Shown here piece after piece: positions 47,147 through 58,896 of a stretch of DNA of 64,000 bases (within the stretch, counting starts at the first letter, position 1; each line of letters begins with the position of its first letter). The position numbers and the translations under genes are program-made. The notes under the pieces are model-generated. The model had not been told where the DNA came from and searched no databases. It was given only the letters and a program-made list of their open reading frames with translations. Source of the DNA: Curvularia sp. ZM96 (lineage: Eukaryota > Ascomycota > Dothideomycetes > Pleosporales > Pleosporaceae); the NCBI GenBank assembly GCA_022457065.1, contig JAJGBQ010000005.1, positions 496,001 to 560,000 of the forward strand, given 5' to 3'.

Positions 47147-48967
47147 TTACCGAATGGTCATCTGCTTGACGGCACTGGGCTTGGTGGAAGCAGAGCCAGC
47201 GGCAGCAACCGAAGGCTGACCAGGCTTCTTCTCAAAGATCTTCCAGAACTTGAGCGACTCGTCGGCGGCAGCAGTAGCCAGCATCTGGCCATCGGGGCTG
47301 AGACAGCTGTGGAGGACGCGAGACTCGTGGGCAGGAACCTCCATGTTCTTAACACCGGATGGGTAGCTCCAGATGCTCAGACTGTTGTCGGGGAAGCCAC
47401 CAGTGCTAACAATCTCCTTGTAGTGGGTGCTCCAGCGAAGGCTGGTGACCTGAGAGTCGGTGGGGATGTGGTTGATACGCGCACCAGTGGTGGTGTTCCA
47501 GAAGTAGATCTGACGGTCGTTGGAACCACCACCAGTGGCGAGGAGGTTCGATTGCCATGGGCACCATGAAACGGCCTTGACGGCAGCGCGGTGGTTGGTC
47601 TTGGTGAACTTGGGGGCAGCAAGAGCGCGAGCGTCCCAGATGTTGACCATGTTGTCGTTGGCGCCAGTAGCGAGCTGGGCACCGTCGGCGCGCCACTCAA
47701 GGCCGCAGACCTCACCGGTGTGGGAGACGAGCTCGGCAATCTTGTGCTGGGCGACGCGGACGTCGTGGTTGTAGACAAGACCAGAGCGAGCACCAGTGGA
47801 CAGGATGTGCTTGTTCCATCCCATGACACCAACGCGGGTCTCGTGGCCGAACATGCTGCGGAGCTTGGTCTGCTCCTCAACATCCCAGATCTGAACCTCA
47901 CCCGTACCGAGACCAACACCGACGTAGGCACCGTCACCAGACCACTTGACCGAAGAGATGTAGGTGTCGGCGGGGCATTCGAGGAGTGAGGCTACCGAGC
48001 CAGAGTCGGCAGACCACACATAGACAGAGCGCTCGAGGCCGATGGCAACTTGGTTGCCAGAGGACCAGTCGAGAAGGTTGAGATAGTAGTCGTCGACGAG
48101 ACCGGGAGCATCAAGAACACGCTCAGGTGCTGATGGAATGCGGCGGCGGCTCTGTGCGTTGGCACTGCTGGCAGGCCTGAGGGGGCGGTTGTACTGTGAG
48201 CGGAGGTCGATTGGCTTTGATGACTCTGGAGGCGCAGGCTTGAAAGCAAGAATGCGTGTGTTGTTGTTGATGCCGCATGCCGATGCGAGTTCGGACTGGT
48301 ATGCTGCCTGGCCAGGGGCTGGCTTTGATCGTGATCGACCCTCTTCCTCTTCGTCGTCTAGGCTGAGACCTTCCAGAGACAGCGCTACATCCTCCTCGGA
48401 ACCACGGCCACCAAGATCAAAGGCACTGGCGGCGTTGGCCAATACTGTGGATCCGTCCGACTTGGAGCTGGATTTAGGACGCTCATTGTCGAGCTTAGCG
48501 GCACCAGAGCTGCGGATAGCCTCGCTAGCTGTCCGGTTGGGGATGAAACGATCAGCAGAGTTGTATGCGATGCGGGTCTTTGTTGGGCGAGCGCGGACAG
48601 TGGTAGTGTCCTTCTTCTCCTTCTTTGTCTTGGTGGTGGTGGTGGTCTTGGTAGCAGCCTTGGTAGCAGCCTTGGTGGCGGCAGTGCTTGAGAGAGCCCA
48701 TTCTGATACGCCCAGCTCTAACCGGCGAGGAGTGTGGTGACGGGCAATGTTGGACTTGGGTGAGTCACGGGTGGCCTTGGTAACTGAGCGCTGGAGGCGC
48801 GACATGAAGTTGCCGCCATGGATAGACTCGTGTGTGTTGGCATCGGGAGTCTGAGTGCGTGGGGTGCGGGGAGAGGGCGTCAGTGGCATGCGACCGCCAG
48901 CGGTGCGAGTGTTGAAGACTGAAGAGGTCTTTTTGACCGGAGTCAAGCAAACTGTTGGAGTTGCCAT
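47147..48967 (-). CDS. cdc20: Anaphase-promoting complex activator CDC20 (Slp1/Fizzy)
   Basis: Single-exon gene of 606 aa. Cdc20 recruits substrates such as securin and mitotic cyclins to the APC/C at the metaphase-anaphase transition and is the target of the spindle checkpoint. The N-terminal 270 residues are basic, Ser/Thr-rich and probably disordered. They include the C-box DRFIPNR (residues 139-145), which binds the APC/C, and an Ala/Thr/Lys repeat at about 96-120. After RRIPSAPERVLDAPGLVDDY come seven WD40 repeats (for example GEVQIWDVEEQTKLR and NMVNIWDARALAAPKF). The protein ends in Ile-Arg, the IR tail that docks on the APC/C. The ATG at 48967 is used; the frame is open slightly upstream without another ATG. 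Confidence 0.96.
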   Translation of the reverse strand: MATPTVCLTPVKKTSSVFNTRTAGGRMPLTPSPRTPRTQTPDANTHESIHGGNFMSRLQRSVTKATRDSPKSNIARHHTPRRLELGVSEWALSSTAATKAATKAATKTTTTTKTKKEKKDTTTVRARPTKTRIAYNSADRFIPNRTASEAIRSSGAAKLDNERPKSSSKSDGSTVLANAASAFDLGGRGSEEDVALSLEGLSLDDEEEEGRSRSKPAPGQAAYQSELASACGINNNTRILAFKPAPPESSKPIDLRSQYNRPLRPASSANAQSRRRIPSAPERVLDAPGLVDDYYLNLLDWSSGNQVAIGLERSVYVWSADSGSVASLLECPADTYISSVKWSGDGAYVGVGLGTGEVQIWDVEEQTKLRSMFGHETRVGVMGWNKHILSTGARSGLVYNHDVRVAQHKIAELVSHTGEVCGLEWRADGAQLATGANDNMVNIWDARALAAPKFTKTNHRAAVKAVSWCPWQSNLLATGGGSNDRQIYFWNTTTGARINHIPTDSQVTSLRWSTHYKEIVSTGGFPDNSLSIWSYPSGVKNMEVPAHESRVLHSCLSPDGQMLATAAADESLKFWKIFEKKPGQPSVAAAGSASTKPSAVKQMTIR

Positions 48968-49814
48968 GACTGCTAGCCTCAAGCTGGACTAGTGTGAGTT
49001 AGCTGCTTAGATGCCGTATCTGGCGTGGTGTTCATACAGTGTAGGCTTCTGGATGTGCTATATGGCGTAAGGATTGGTATTAGGCAATGGTTGTAATCAA
49101 TGTTCTGAAGTATTGATTTGAAAGTAATTGATTGAAATGCGGTTTGAAGGGCTGCACAGGGGCGGGTTGAGCGGGTAGAGTGTGTGTGGTAGTGGATATG
49201 GGTTGAGGCAGGTATGGGGGCGTTTAAGTATCCTTTGTTTACGCTTGCCGTCGACGGGGCAACGGCAACCGAGACCCTGTGCGCGAGCGGCTGGGCAACG
49301 GAGGCCCATGACATCACATGACCGGCAGCGCTCCGGCGGGCGGACATGACTGCATGCGCATTTACTACGATCGAGGCGGTCTGCAATAGAGTGGAGTGCC
49401 GGCCTGACGTGAGGCGATGCATGCATCCATGCCGTGATGTCGCTTGCTTTGCTGCTGGCCTGTGGCGCATCCCTCAAATCTCGAGCTGAAATTGAGCCGG
49501 CTGCCTACGTCGTCTGCGCTGCTTGCTCGGCTCTGCAGCCTGCAGCCACTCTCTTCTGCGCCTTTCACTCAACTGCTTGAGCTGTGGCCAAAGACATCCG
49601 CTTGCGCCGTCGCCCCTTCCAGTCGGGCAGCAGGGCTGAGTCGCCGTGCGTGCGTGGGTCGGCGCTTCCGCTCAGGTCGGGCGGTGTCGGGCGGCAGTAT
49701 GCACGACCAGCCAACTCAACCCGGTCAAACATTCTAGCACTCCAGATACAAAGGCGTCCTCTGCCCACACGGGCCTTCACCACACACGCACCGCTCGCTG
49801 ACACCGACTCATCC
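48968..49814. promoter_or_regulatory. Divergent promoter region of CDC20 and the kelch-BTB gene
   Basis: About 0.85 kb between two divergent start codons. The right half is open in the frame of the kelch-BTB gene up to 49584, but the ATG at 49815 is preferred. No specific site is claimed. Confidence 0.55.
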
Positions 49815-52138
49815 ATGGCTCACACAGTGTCTCGCTCCACATTTCTATCTACAACCCCCGCCCCCGCCACCACATCCGCTCCTTCACCCGCCCTCTCTCA
49901 CTCGCACACGCCCGCGCCAGGATCTGCCGGATCGAACAACAACACTTTCCTCATGTCTGCGAGCCCCGTGCGAAATCGAAGATCAGCCGCCGAAGGCTAC
50001 AAACCAAAAATGATCTCCACTATTGGAGCCAAGCCGGCCTGCCTTGTCAATGCCTCGGTCACGTATGTCGGTGACGATCAAATTTACGCTTTTGGAGGAT
50101 TCGATCAATATACAGACGAAGGCACGTTGCACATGTAGCGCGAACGGGGAGACCCAGGCGCCTATGTTCCCAAGTAGGACGGGCACCAAGTGCTAACTTT
50201 TCCTAGTATACAATCATGTCCTTCGCCTCAACCTCGTTACCCGGCAATGGAATCTGGTCGACAACTATGGCGACATTCCAGGCGTACGAATGGGTAGGTT
50301 TTCCATCTTTTGCATTCACCCTTCCTATTGTCTCATACCTTGATTTAGGACATACCGCATGTCTTTGGCAAGGCAATAAGCTTCTCGTATTCGGCGGTGA
50401 GAATGAGCATCGCCAACACCTGGCCGACGTCATTGTCTTCGATCTCAAAACTGCACACTGGACACAACCAGAATTACATGGCCCAATTCCGCGTGGTCGT
50501 GCTCGGCATTCTGCAGTGATCTACGATGACAAGCTGTACATCAGTGGAGGCCAGACTGGGCATGACAGTGTCTTGGACGATATCTGCTATCTCGATTTGA
50601 AGACATGGACCTGGTCACGAACATGGAGATTTGTGCCTCGATACGACCACGCCAGCTGGATCTGGAACGGCCGCATCTGGATCTTTGGCGGAATTAACGA
50701 TGAGATGGAAAAAAACAACGAGATTTGGTGGCTCGATCTCCGCGGAAGCCCTGAATTCGAGCATGCAATGAAGTACGGAACTGGTGATCGGCAACTCACA
50801 TCGTCACGCCATCGCTATCCTGTGCCGGCTTCAGGCCAACTTGCTACGGGCAGCTCAGGTTATACTGCTAACTCCAGTGTTCAGTCATACCACGCAATGG
50901 GCTCCAGTCGCTCGCCCTACGTTGCACCTGGATCCATATCGTCGCTCAAATTTCACTCCAGCCCAAACCTGCCTTCGCAAGCCGCGGGAACTCACTTCCA
51001 CATCTTTTCTTCCGGATGCATGCTGGACTTCGTCACGCCTGCTGAGCTAAGCTGCGAAACCAGCCTTTCCAGCCTGGAACTTGACACTTTGCGATGGCAG
51101 AAGCTAGCAGAGGGAAGAGATCTATACAGCCCCAACTACCGCTGGCATTACTGTACCATGAACCCCGAAGGTACACACGCCTGGTTGTTGGGTAGCCCAG
51201 TCGAGTCAGCGAACGATGGAAATCACAACGGCGAATACCTCAGTGATGTGCTGGCCATCGACCTTCGTAAATACGGCATCCTGGGCAACGAGCTGGCCTC
51301 AGATACACGTTCCAAGATGATGCCTTCTTCAGACGCCAACGTCTCGTCTCATCTCAGCGGTATTGGAGCAGACCTGTCTTTGACCTTCGACCAGCCACCT
51401 GAAAGCGGCAGTGGCGCAGACTTCATAATCACTGCAGATCCCGATGACGATGACTACAGCGATGTCGCCGCACATGATTCCAACGCTTCTTCGACAGCTG
51501 TCGCGCCAGCCTCGCGTCCGATCCACGTCCACAAGCTCATTCTGCACGCTCGATGGCCGCATTTTGCTCGTCTGTGGAACGCACAGATGGCCGAGTTTCA
51601 CTCGAAAAAGATGCATATTCCCGAGCCGTATTCTGCTGTGCGCGCCTTCTTGTTTTACCTCTATACAGACAGCATTGCACCCAATCCCCAAAATGGCCCG
51701 ACGTTGAGTGACGTGGCCGGTATGCTTGTCATGTCCAACATTTACGACATGCCTCGTCTTCGCCTTCTGTGCGTCAATCGCCTTGGCCGTGAGCTAGATA
51801 TTGAGCATGCAGCCATAATATGGGAACGTGCTGCAACAGCCGGCGAAGAGTGGCTCAAGCAGCGCGCAGCTACCTTTTGCATGCAGAACTTTGGACGAGT
51901 CGTGCGCACTGCAGGCTACCGGAACCTCAGCCCTGCGAGTCTGATTGAGTTGAGCTGCGAAGCCTCGCCGGAAGCACGCGTCATCGGTGGAGAGGACCTA
52001 GATCTGTTGAGCCAGATCACCGGCCGCTCCTTCAACGGGAGTAATCGCAAACGCAGCTTGGGTAGCGCGGGCGTCCTGACTGGCGGCGAAGACGACGACA
52101 TTGAGGAGGTGGAAGACGATGGTATGGACGTCAACTGA
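49815..52138 (+). CDS. Kelch-repeat and BTB protein (Ral2/LZTR1-like layout)
   Basis: Three exons, 49815-50121, 50207-50293 and 50349-52138, give 727 aa. Intron 1 (85 bp) appears to use a GC donor (GAAG/GCACGT...CTAAC...CCTAG), because only this junction gives a continuous kelch repeat (QIYAFGGFDQYTDE joined to VYNHVLRLNL). Six or so kelch blades cover residues 65-260 and 340-400 (LLVFGGENEHR, LYISGGQTGHDS, IWIFGGINDE), interrupted by a Ser-rich loop. A BTB domain follows (VHKLILHARWPHFARLW, HIPEPYSAVRAFLFYLYTDS), and the tail is acidic. This order matches fission yeast Ral2 and metazoan LZTR1, which act on Ras proteins, the latter as a Cullin-3 adaptor. A Ras-linked or ubiquitin-adaptor role is inference. 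The frame is open upstream to 49584. Confidence 0.88.
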
Positions 52139-52633
52139 AAAAAATTGCCAAAGAGGCGCGACGGTTTTCTGACTTTGTTCGTAGTTGGCTTTTGATACTT
52201 TTTCCGGCTGTTTTTGTTTCTCATCAGCATCATGGCGCGGCGCTCGGATGTTTTCCTCTTTCTTTCATCGTTTCTGGGAAAAGGTAGCAAGGGAAAGCGG
52301 GCGTTTTTTTTTCGCGGTGTCGGATACATTGCATTCTTCGGAAAGGCACACACCCCAATGACTATCATGACGATGGGCGTTTTTTGTGGCTTGATTTGGG
52401 TAACCTCTTTCTTTCTTCCCTTCGACAAGCATGACCTACTCACGATAATATGAATGAAAATTACGATGTACTGTTTGATCTTGGGGGTGCGACCCATCTT
52501 GCTTTGAACTCTAGTTGTTCGTGTGATACGTAAAATCATGTCTATATATCTAAAACCTGAGCTGCCTCTGATAATCTCCTCGTCAATTTTCACCTCCCTT
52601 AAGAATACCAAAATCAGCCAAAGAGCCCTTCCT
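52139..52633. other. Intergenic, between convergent kelch-BTB and F-box genes
   Basis: About 0.5 kb of 3' untranslated sequence, T-rich in places. No gene seen. Confidence 0.6.
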
Positions 52634-54438
52634 CTACCCATACCTAACCTTCTTCCCGCCCTTCTGCTGCTTCATCCGATAACTCACACGCACACCCTTC
52701 TTCTCCGCATAATCAATCGAATCGCGCCCACTAATCCTCGTGCAATTATCCACCTTGAGATGCCTCAGCTTAGGCAACTTATCCACCAACATCTTGACCG
52801 ACGCGCCCGTGATACGGCTGTCCGAGAGATCGATATCCGTAAGTCCCGTCGTGTCGAATGTGAGAAGCTGCTCCACATCATCGTCTGTACACGGCATGGT
52901 GCCCAAGTCGAGGGTCTCGAGGGCGGGGGTGAGGATGCGGCGGGATTGGCACAGGATGTTGTTGGGGCCGTGGCAAAGTGTGGCGTCGGAGTCGAGTAGG
53001 CAACGCAGGGAGAGGTGCTGGAGTGGCTTGCCGTTTACGGGACGCTTGGTGGTGGTGTCGTCGTCGTCAACGTAGCAATCCAATAGCCATTCCATCTTCT
53101 CTGCGTTTACAGAATATCCAGATAGAGAGAGATTTGTGAGATCGGCAAGCTGGCTAGAGACGTAGCGAGGGTCGTTGGGGAAATCATTCAGTACGCCACC
53201 AATCACATTGTCTACAAGAAGACGTTCTAATGTGGTGGGAATGAGAAGGTGCATAAAGGATCCTGCGCTTCTTAGGATAAGCGTTGTGAGTGGTGGCAGA
53301 TCGGATGGATCGCCCAGCCAGTTCTGATGTGTAGACCAAAAGTTGACATTATTGATTTCGAGCGATCGAAGCGACGGGGTTAGCCTCATGAGCTTGTGGA
53401 GTTGGAGTTTCGATGCATCTTTGGTACCACGCCAGCTCAAGGTAAGGGTGTGGAGGTGTGAAAGCGTCTTTGGCCATGATATCGGACGATTGGTTCCAAG
53501 GATTCCGCTGAAATGGACATCCTCAAGTTCAGGCCGGGCTTCAAGGATTTGCTCCACAGCATCTTCCGTTAACCCTTCCCAAACATAGTATTTCTTCAGG
53601 TTAGGACTGTTTTTGGCAATGTCGATTAATGACGCTGACGCCGCTGTTCGCAGAGTTCTGATATCCACTTCGACAAGGCTTTTGCCGGCTTTGGCCAGAT
53701 TACTGATGACATCCATATGTTCAAAATTCACGGTGGTGATGCTCGTCATGCGGAAGTTGGAACGCGCGAAAGCGGCGTTAACAAAGGAGCGGGGCGGAGG
53801 GTTGTGTCCGTACATCAGATTGAGATGCATCCAGAGTCTGGGTAATCTTGAGATGTAAGTGTGCCAGCCTTTGCTGACGCGCATGCAGTTGACCATCTGG
53901 CGGAAAGTGAGATACCCCAGTACCATTTCTGCCAGCTCTTTTGGTAAGACGGAGAAGGGGTCAACAGATGCGGCTGGCGAAAGTTTGCGGGTGAGCTTAT
54001 CATGCAGCTGTTGAAGAATCTGGCTGAACGTTAGTAATAGTCCATGACCTCACGTCCACAAATCCGATGAAAAATAGAGTATACGAAAGCACATGCCTTG
54101 AAATTCTTGTCTTTGGCGCTGATGTTCTTCATTCCATGTTTGTATATCCCCCGTGCTGTCTCCTCTTTCCCCATCTTCTCCAATACATTCCCCGTCCTCA
54201 GGTATCCTTTGACATCCGTCTTATCCAGCCTAATCATTGACCTTCCATCTTTGACTGCATCGCTGAATCTTTCAAGCTTGTCGTAAGTGGCAGCCCGATA
54301 ATCATACAAACTGATAGTAGGCTTCGGACAGCTCTCAATGCCCTTTGTAAACGTCTCTAGTGCTTTGTCGTATTGTTTGAGTCTGTAGAAATTACGACCC
54401 AATTCCTGGTATTCCTCTGCTGACATTGAGCGGGCCAT
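52634..54438 (-). CDS. TPR / F-box / leucine-rich-repeat protein (Dia2/Pof3-like)
   Basis: Two exons, 54438-54097 and 54019-52634, give 575 aa. The order of domains is diagnostic: TPR repeats (about residues 5-110, AEEYQELGRNFYRLKQYDKA), an F-box (VLPKELAEMVLGYLTFRQMV, about 138-180) and a series of leucine-rich repeats to the end. This is the architecture of budding yeast Dia2 and fission yeast Pof3, SCF ubiquitin-ligase receptors linked to replication, genome stability and telomere silencing. The intron reads AAG/GCATGT...CTAAC...CCAG, a GC donor. A GT donor 12 nt further (TTC/GTATAC) would also keep the frame and add four residues. The start at 54438 is chosen before the first TPR; an upstream ATG at 54507 adds 23 residues with no clear meaning. 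Confidence 0.88.
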
Positions 54439-55191
54439 GGTAACATGAAACTGGGGCAAAGGAAACACGTATAGGATGCCTGATTGATGATCGAACGCAA
54501 GACTCACTGAGAGTGATGCCGCTAGATGAATCGGGAGGACGCGACGTGACGCGACGCTCTCATGGCAAAAATGGTCCGTGCGTCAGCAACGGTCAGCACG
54601 TAAGCAAAGAAACTACGAGTGTTCCATGTCACATAGGTATGGGATACAGGAACCAATGTTAAAATAAAGTATGTTGGGTATTATAGTTGCTATGTGCGTG
54701 ATGATACTAATAATCGCTATGTATCCTTTTCCCTTCAACTACCTCACTTAAGACACCTGTCTTCTGAACCTCAGTTCATGCATTCCGCGATCGATGGCTT
54801 CTTTCACAGCAAGTCACGCCATAGGGACATGGGAGCATCATGGATCGCGAGCTGTTCGAAATTCCTCTATGAATCGATGGTACTGCGGATCTGCTCATTC
54901 TTCCAAGTATGTGTGCGACACTCGAACGCTGGTTGAGAAGCTGCTTCCATAAGAACGTGTATGGAAACGTTGTATTTTGTCAGTTTCCCTTATCGCTGCC
55001 CGCAGTAGGGCTCAGGTTTGAGAGAAATACATTCCGAGATCGTGGTAAGCGTGCCTCGTGTGGACATACCAAGGGTTGCAAAATCAAATCCTGGCTCCAA
55101 GCGCTGGATAGTCCAACAGGCAGCAGGAATGTCCCTGCCTATGGTCGCGGCCCTTTGCGTTGTTGTAGATACCAAGACCAATGTCTAGTAT
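54439..55191. other. Intergenic; promoter of the Dia2/Pof3-like gene
   Basis: 0.75 kb with the F-box gene promoter on the left and the 3' region of the histidine kinase on the right. No supported gene. Confidence 0.6.
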
Positions 55192-58190
55192 TCAAGGTAC
55201 TAACGCCGTCGAGCGATGGTCCACTCCCGGTGTTGGTGGATCAATAGACGAAGGGGCGAGCTGCGGTATCAAGGATTTCATCATGAAGACCAAATCGGCT
55301 GCTTTGAATGGCTTCTGCATCACACGATCCGCTCCTGCAGCCATGGCCGTGTCGATTTGTTCTTTTCGCACGTTGGCCGTTACTGCAATGATGGGAAGTC
55401 TTATGGGCCGTCCTTGATCCAGCTCTTTCTTGCGGAACTGGCGCATTGCTTCGAGGCCGTCGAGCACTGGCATTTCCAAGTCCATCAACACAATATCAAA
55501 AGTCTGTCGGTCCAAGGAATCGAGCGCTTCGAGACCATGGTTCGCTACGGTGACATGGCAGCCAGCTTTCTTGAGCTGTTTGCCTAGAACTCGCTGGTTA
55601 ATAATATTGTCCTCCACTAGCAACACGCGCAGTTGTCGGGATGCAAGTTCCTGGTTCCCGATTTGCTGGAACACTTCCTTTAGCGTCTTGGGCTGCCGTT
55701 CTACTCGTCGTGTTTTGACGTAGAATCCGAATGTGGAGCCCTCGCCGAGGACAGAAGCAACTCCGATTTCACCTCCCTGCTTTTCGGTAAGCTCTTTCGA
55801 GATGAAGAGACCTAAACCGCTGCCTCCATAATTGACGTGCGTCTTCACATTCGCTTGTCGGAAGCGCTCAAAAATCTTCTCAATGTCCTTCTCCTGCAAT
55901 CCGATACCCGAATCTCTCACACTGAAACCCAGATATATCTCCTCTCCGTTGCCCCAATCTGGATTGCATGTCACATCGCCATGTTGTTCACCGTCAGTCG
56001 CCCAGAACATATCGCTAGGAAATAGAGAGCGTGGTTCAGACTTGCTTGCGCCGTAACGAATTGAGATGACTGGTTCTTTGGATGGTTTGACAAATTTGAT
56101 CGCATTCGTAAGCAAGTTAATGAAGATCTGCGTTACCCGGGAAGGATCAAAACAAAGTTGGTCGACGCTTAGATCAACGAGAGATGGGTCTGGTGTAACG
56201 CTGTAAGCGATCTTGTTCGACTTTAGCTCGGCTTCAAAGATATCGACGATGGAGTCTACGAGCTTCGCAGGTTTAACGGGGACGGGAGTGATGGACAGCA
56301 GCATAGAATCGAGTTTGCTCAGAGTAAGTACGTCGTCAATGATTCGTTTCTGGTGGTTTGCACATTGCATAATGATATTAGCGCTGTGCAAGTTATCCTT
56401 GAGAACATCCAGACAAGGTATGGGTATACCAGCAATCTGTGCTTGGCATTCTTCAACGGCGTTTGCAATAGCATCTGCACAATGCACAATGGCACTGAGC
56501 GGGTTCCGCATTTCGTGAGACACGACGTCAATGAAGGCCTCTTGCTGCCGTTTCGCCTCTCTGGCTTCAGCAGCCAATCGAGCCTGAAATGTCTTTGCCC
56601 AACATAACCGGCTGATGTCGGTGGTGCAAGCCATGACACTAACCACGCTTCCGTGTTCATTACGATAGGGAAACGCAAGGACTTGAATCTGGGCTGGCTC
56701 TGGATCGCCTGTTGGAGGCGTATACATTCTTTTCAAGCGCAGGTCGACGGTGACTTGGTCGACACCCTCGAGCAGACGTTGCCATAACTCCTCTGCTTTT
56801 GCACGGTCGTCTTCATGATATACGTCGAAGAAGGCAAGTCTATCTGCATGATCTTCCGGAGATTTGCCAGCCAGTTCGTAATAATGGTCATTTGCCCAAA
56901 GCATATATCCATCAAGAGAGATATGGCACATGCCCACAGACGCATGATCGATGAGATGTCGGAGCTTGAGGTCACTGAAAGCAAGGTCTGCTTCAAGCTG
57001 GTCCTGGCGTTTCCTGTTCGATTCATAATCTACCGCAGCAGTGATGATGGACGAGAACATGCGGCTGAGGTCGAGAATAAATTGCTCACACGCTTCGTCG
57101 TGTGGTCGATACGGATTCGTACCAAAAATGAGGTAGCCGAAGAGACGCACACCGCACATGATGGGCATGACGACAATTTTCTTGGACGGCACACCCCAGC
57201 CTTTCCAGTCGACAGAGGAGAAGCGGTCATCGTAATCAATGACGTTTTGGTCTGTGCCAGCTCGTCGCATATCCGGTATAAGCCCTTCTTCGCTGTCTAT
57301 TGTGGCTGCATTGACTAGGAGAGGGTGTCTCTCGGGAAATCCCACATGCCCATGTAGTTTGAACAGATTTGAGCCTGCCGTTTCATCCATCCTATACAAC
57401 ATAGCCATAGGCACATCGTTGCTATTAGTTTCAAGTGTTGCGAGAATATGGGAGCAGATGGTGTCGACGGATCGGGGAGGCACAGACGAGAGTTTGTTCA
57501 GACATTTTGTGCGGCGCTCGGAGAGTCTCTGGGCTGTAACCTCATAACTGCAAAGCTCATCAGCTCTGCGTACATAACTCTACATGTGCGCCAAGAGTAC
57601 CACGGTAATAGCTGCAGTGCGTCTGAAGCGGCCAAGAATACTCACACGGTATTGGTGTAACCTTGTACTGCACCTGGCATGCCTACGGGGATAAAACCTC
57701 CTGAAAAAAAGGCCTCTTCTCGGTAGCCTTTGCGCTCGACGAGAGTAGAGTAGTCAGAACTATAGTCGATGCCAGTGCCGGTGCGTTTGGCCTGTTCGAA
57801 GTAGGGAATGATGACTGGCCACAATTCCGGATAGCCGTCCTGAAAGATAGATCCCATAAGGCGCGGATGGGCGCTGGCGGCAAGAGGCGCGTAGCTCTCA
57901 TTGTAAATGGCAGTCAAGTTGTTGATGTCTTCCCCCCACCAGAGGCATCCTGCGCGGGAATCGACAAGCACATAAGTTGCGAACAGCCGCAGCGTGGGGC
58001 CCCAGCTGTTGAGCGGTCCCAGGCGTGTACGCGACCAGTCGACATTCCGAAAGAAGCGGATATGATCCGTTTGGGGCAAGGCGGCCGTCCAGTCGCATTG
58101 TTTGTCGATTGCGGTCGCGGTCGCGGTCGTAGCTATGGTTGCGGTCGGGGGAAGGTCGATGCCCCCGTCTTCGGGCGGTGGTGTCAGCAT
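55192..58190 (-). CDS. Hybrid sensor histidine kinase
   Basis: Two exons, 58190-57646 and 57547-55192, with a 98-bp intron, give 966 aa. Domains in order: a PAS-like N-terminal domain (FFRNVDWSRTRLGPLNSWG, LWWGEDINNLTAIYNESY, about 30-165), a GAF-like region (about 205-355), a second PAS (about 370-490), HisKA with the phospho-accepting His in SHEMRNPL (about 526), HATPase (N box INLLTNAIKF, G boxes DSGIGLQ and GGSGLGLF) and a C-terminal receiver (LLVEDN, phospho-acceptor Asp in VLMDLEMP about 871, conserved Lys in MQKPF). No membrane segment is seen, so it is probably a cytosolic sensor feeding the multistep phosphorelay. The signal is unknown. The ATG at 58190 is the first in frame; an extra upstream exon cannot be excluded. 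Confidence 0.92.
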
Positions 58191-58896
58191 CTGCACGAGA
58201 CCGGAGCAGATGAGGATATCGCAGGACAAGCGAGTTGTTGTGGCATCCTCGTGCAAAAAGAAGAGGACTGAAGGAGGTCAAGTCCGGGACCGCTGGTCTT
58301 GCACCCATGTGATGGCCTGGCCCTGACAGCCGGCGTTTCTTTCGGGCCCCAGGCGCAGCCTTTGCCGCGCATCATCTGCAAGGTGGGGACAGATGCGATC
58401 GAGGACGGACATGCAGCCACGCATGCCAAGCCGGTTCCGATCGGCCGTCACCCGCCATTCCGACGTTCCGATGCAGCTCTGGTCCTATGTATGTATCTGC
58501 TTGTCCCGTGTCATGAAATAACCTATATGCATATGTACATGCTGTGCTCTACACCTCCAACGACCACTTGCTCGTCGTCTTCACCAGCACGCAGCAAAAA
58601 GCTCGAGTGGAGTGTGCCGCATGTCCGGTGTTCAGCTTGGCCGGCTTTTCCCTGGCCACAGGCGATTGGCTGCCCATCGACCATCGACCGATCTTCAGCA
58701 TATTGGGGCTGCAAAACAGGGGCACACTGGCAATCAACTAAACACTGACATGACGTGTTTCTACACATCGTACGAGTATTATGGATATGCGCTACTGTAC
58801 AAAATCGCTGCTGCCGCCTGACTCAATGCGCTCATCAATAGCAACCAAGTTTGTCCCTCACCCGGCCATCCGCCTCTTTGTCTTTGTGCCTTTGGC
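58191..58896. other. Intergenic; promoter of the histidine kinase
   Basis: 0.7 kb between the histidine kinase start and the stop of the isocyanide synthase gene, both on the minus strand. Short frames on both strands are unsupported. Confidence 0.6.
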
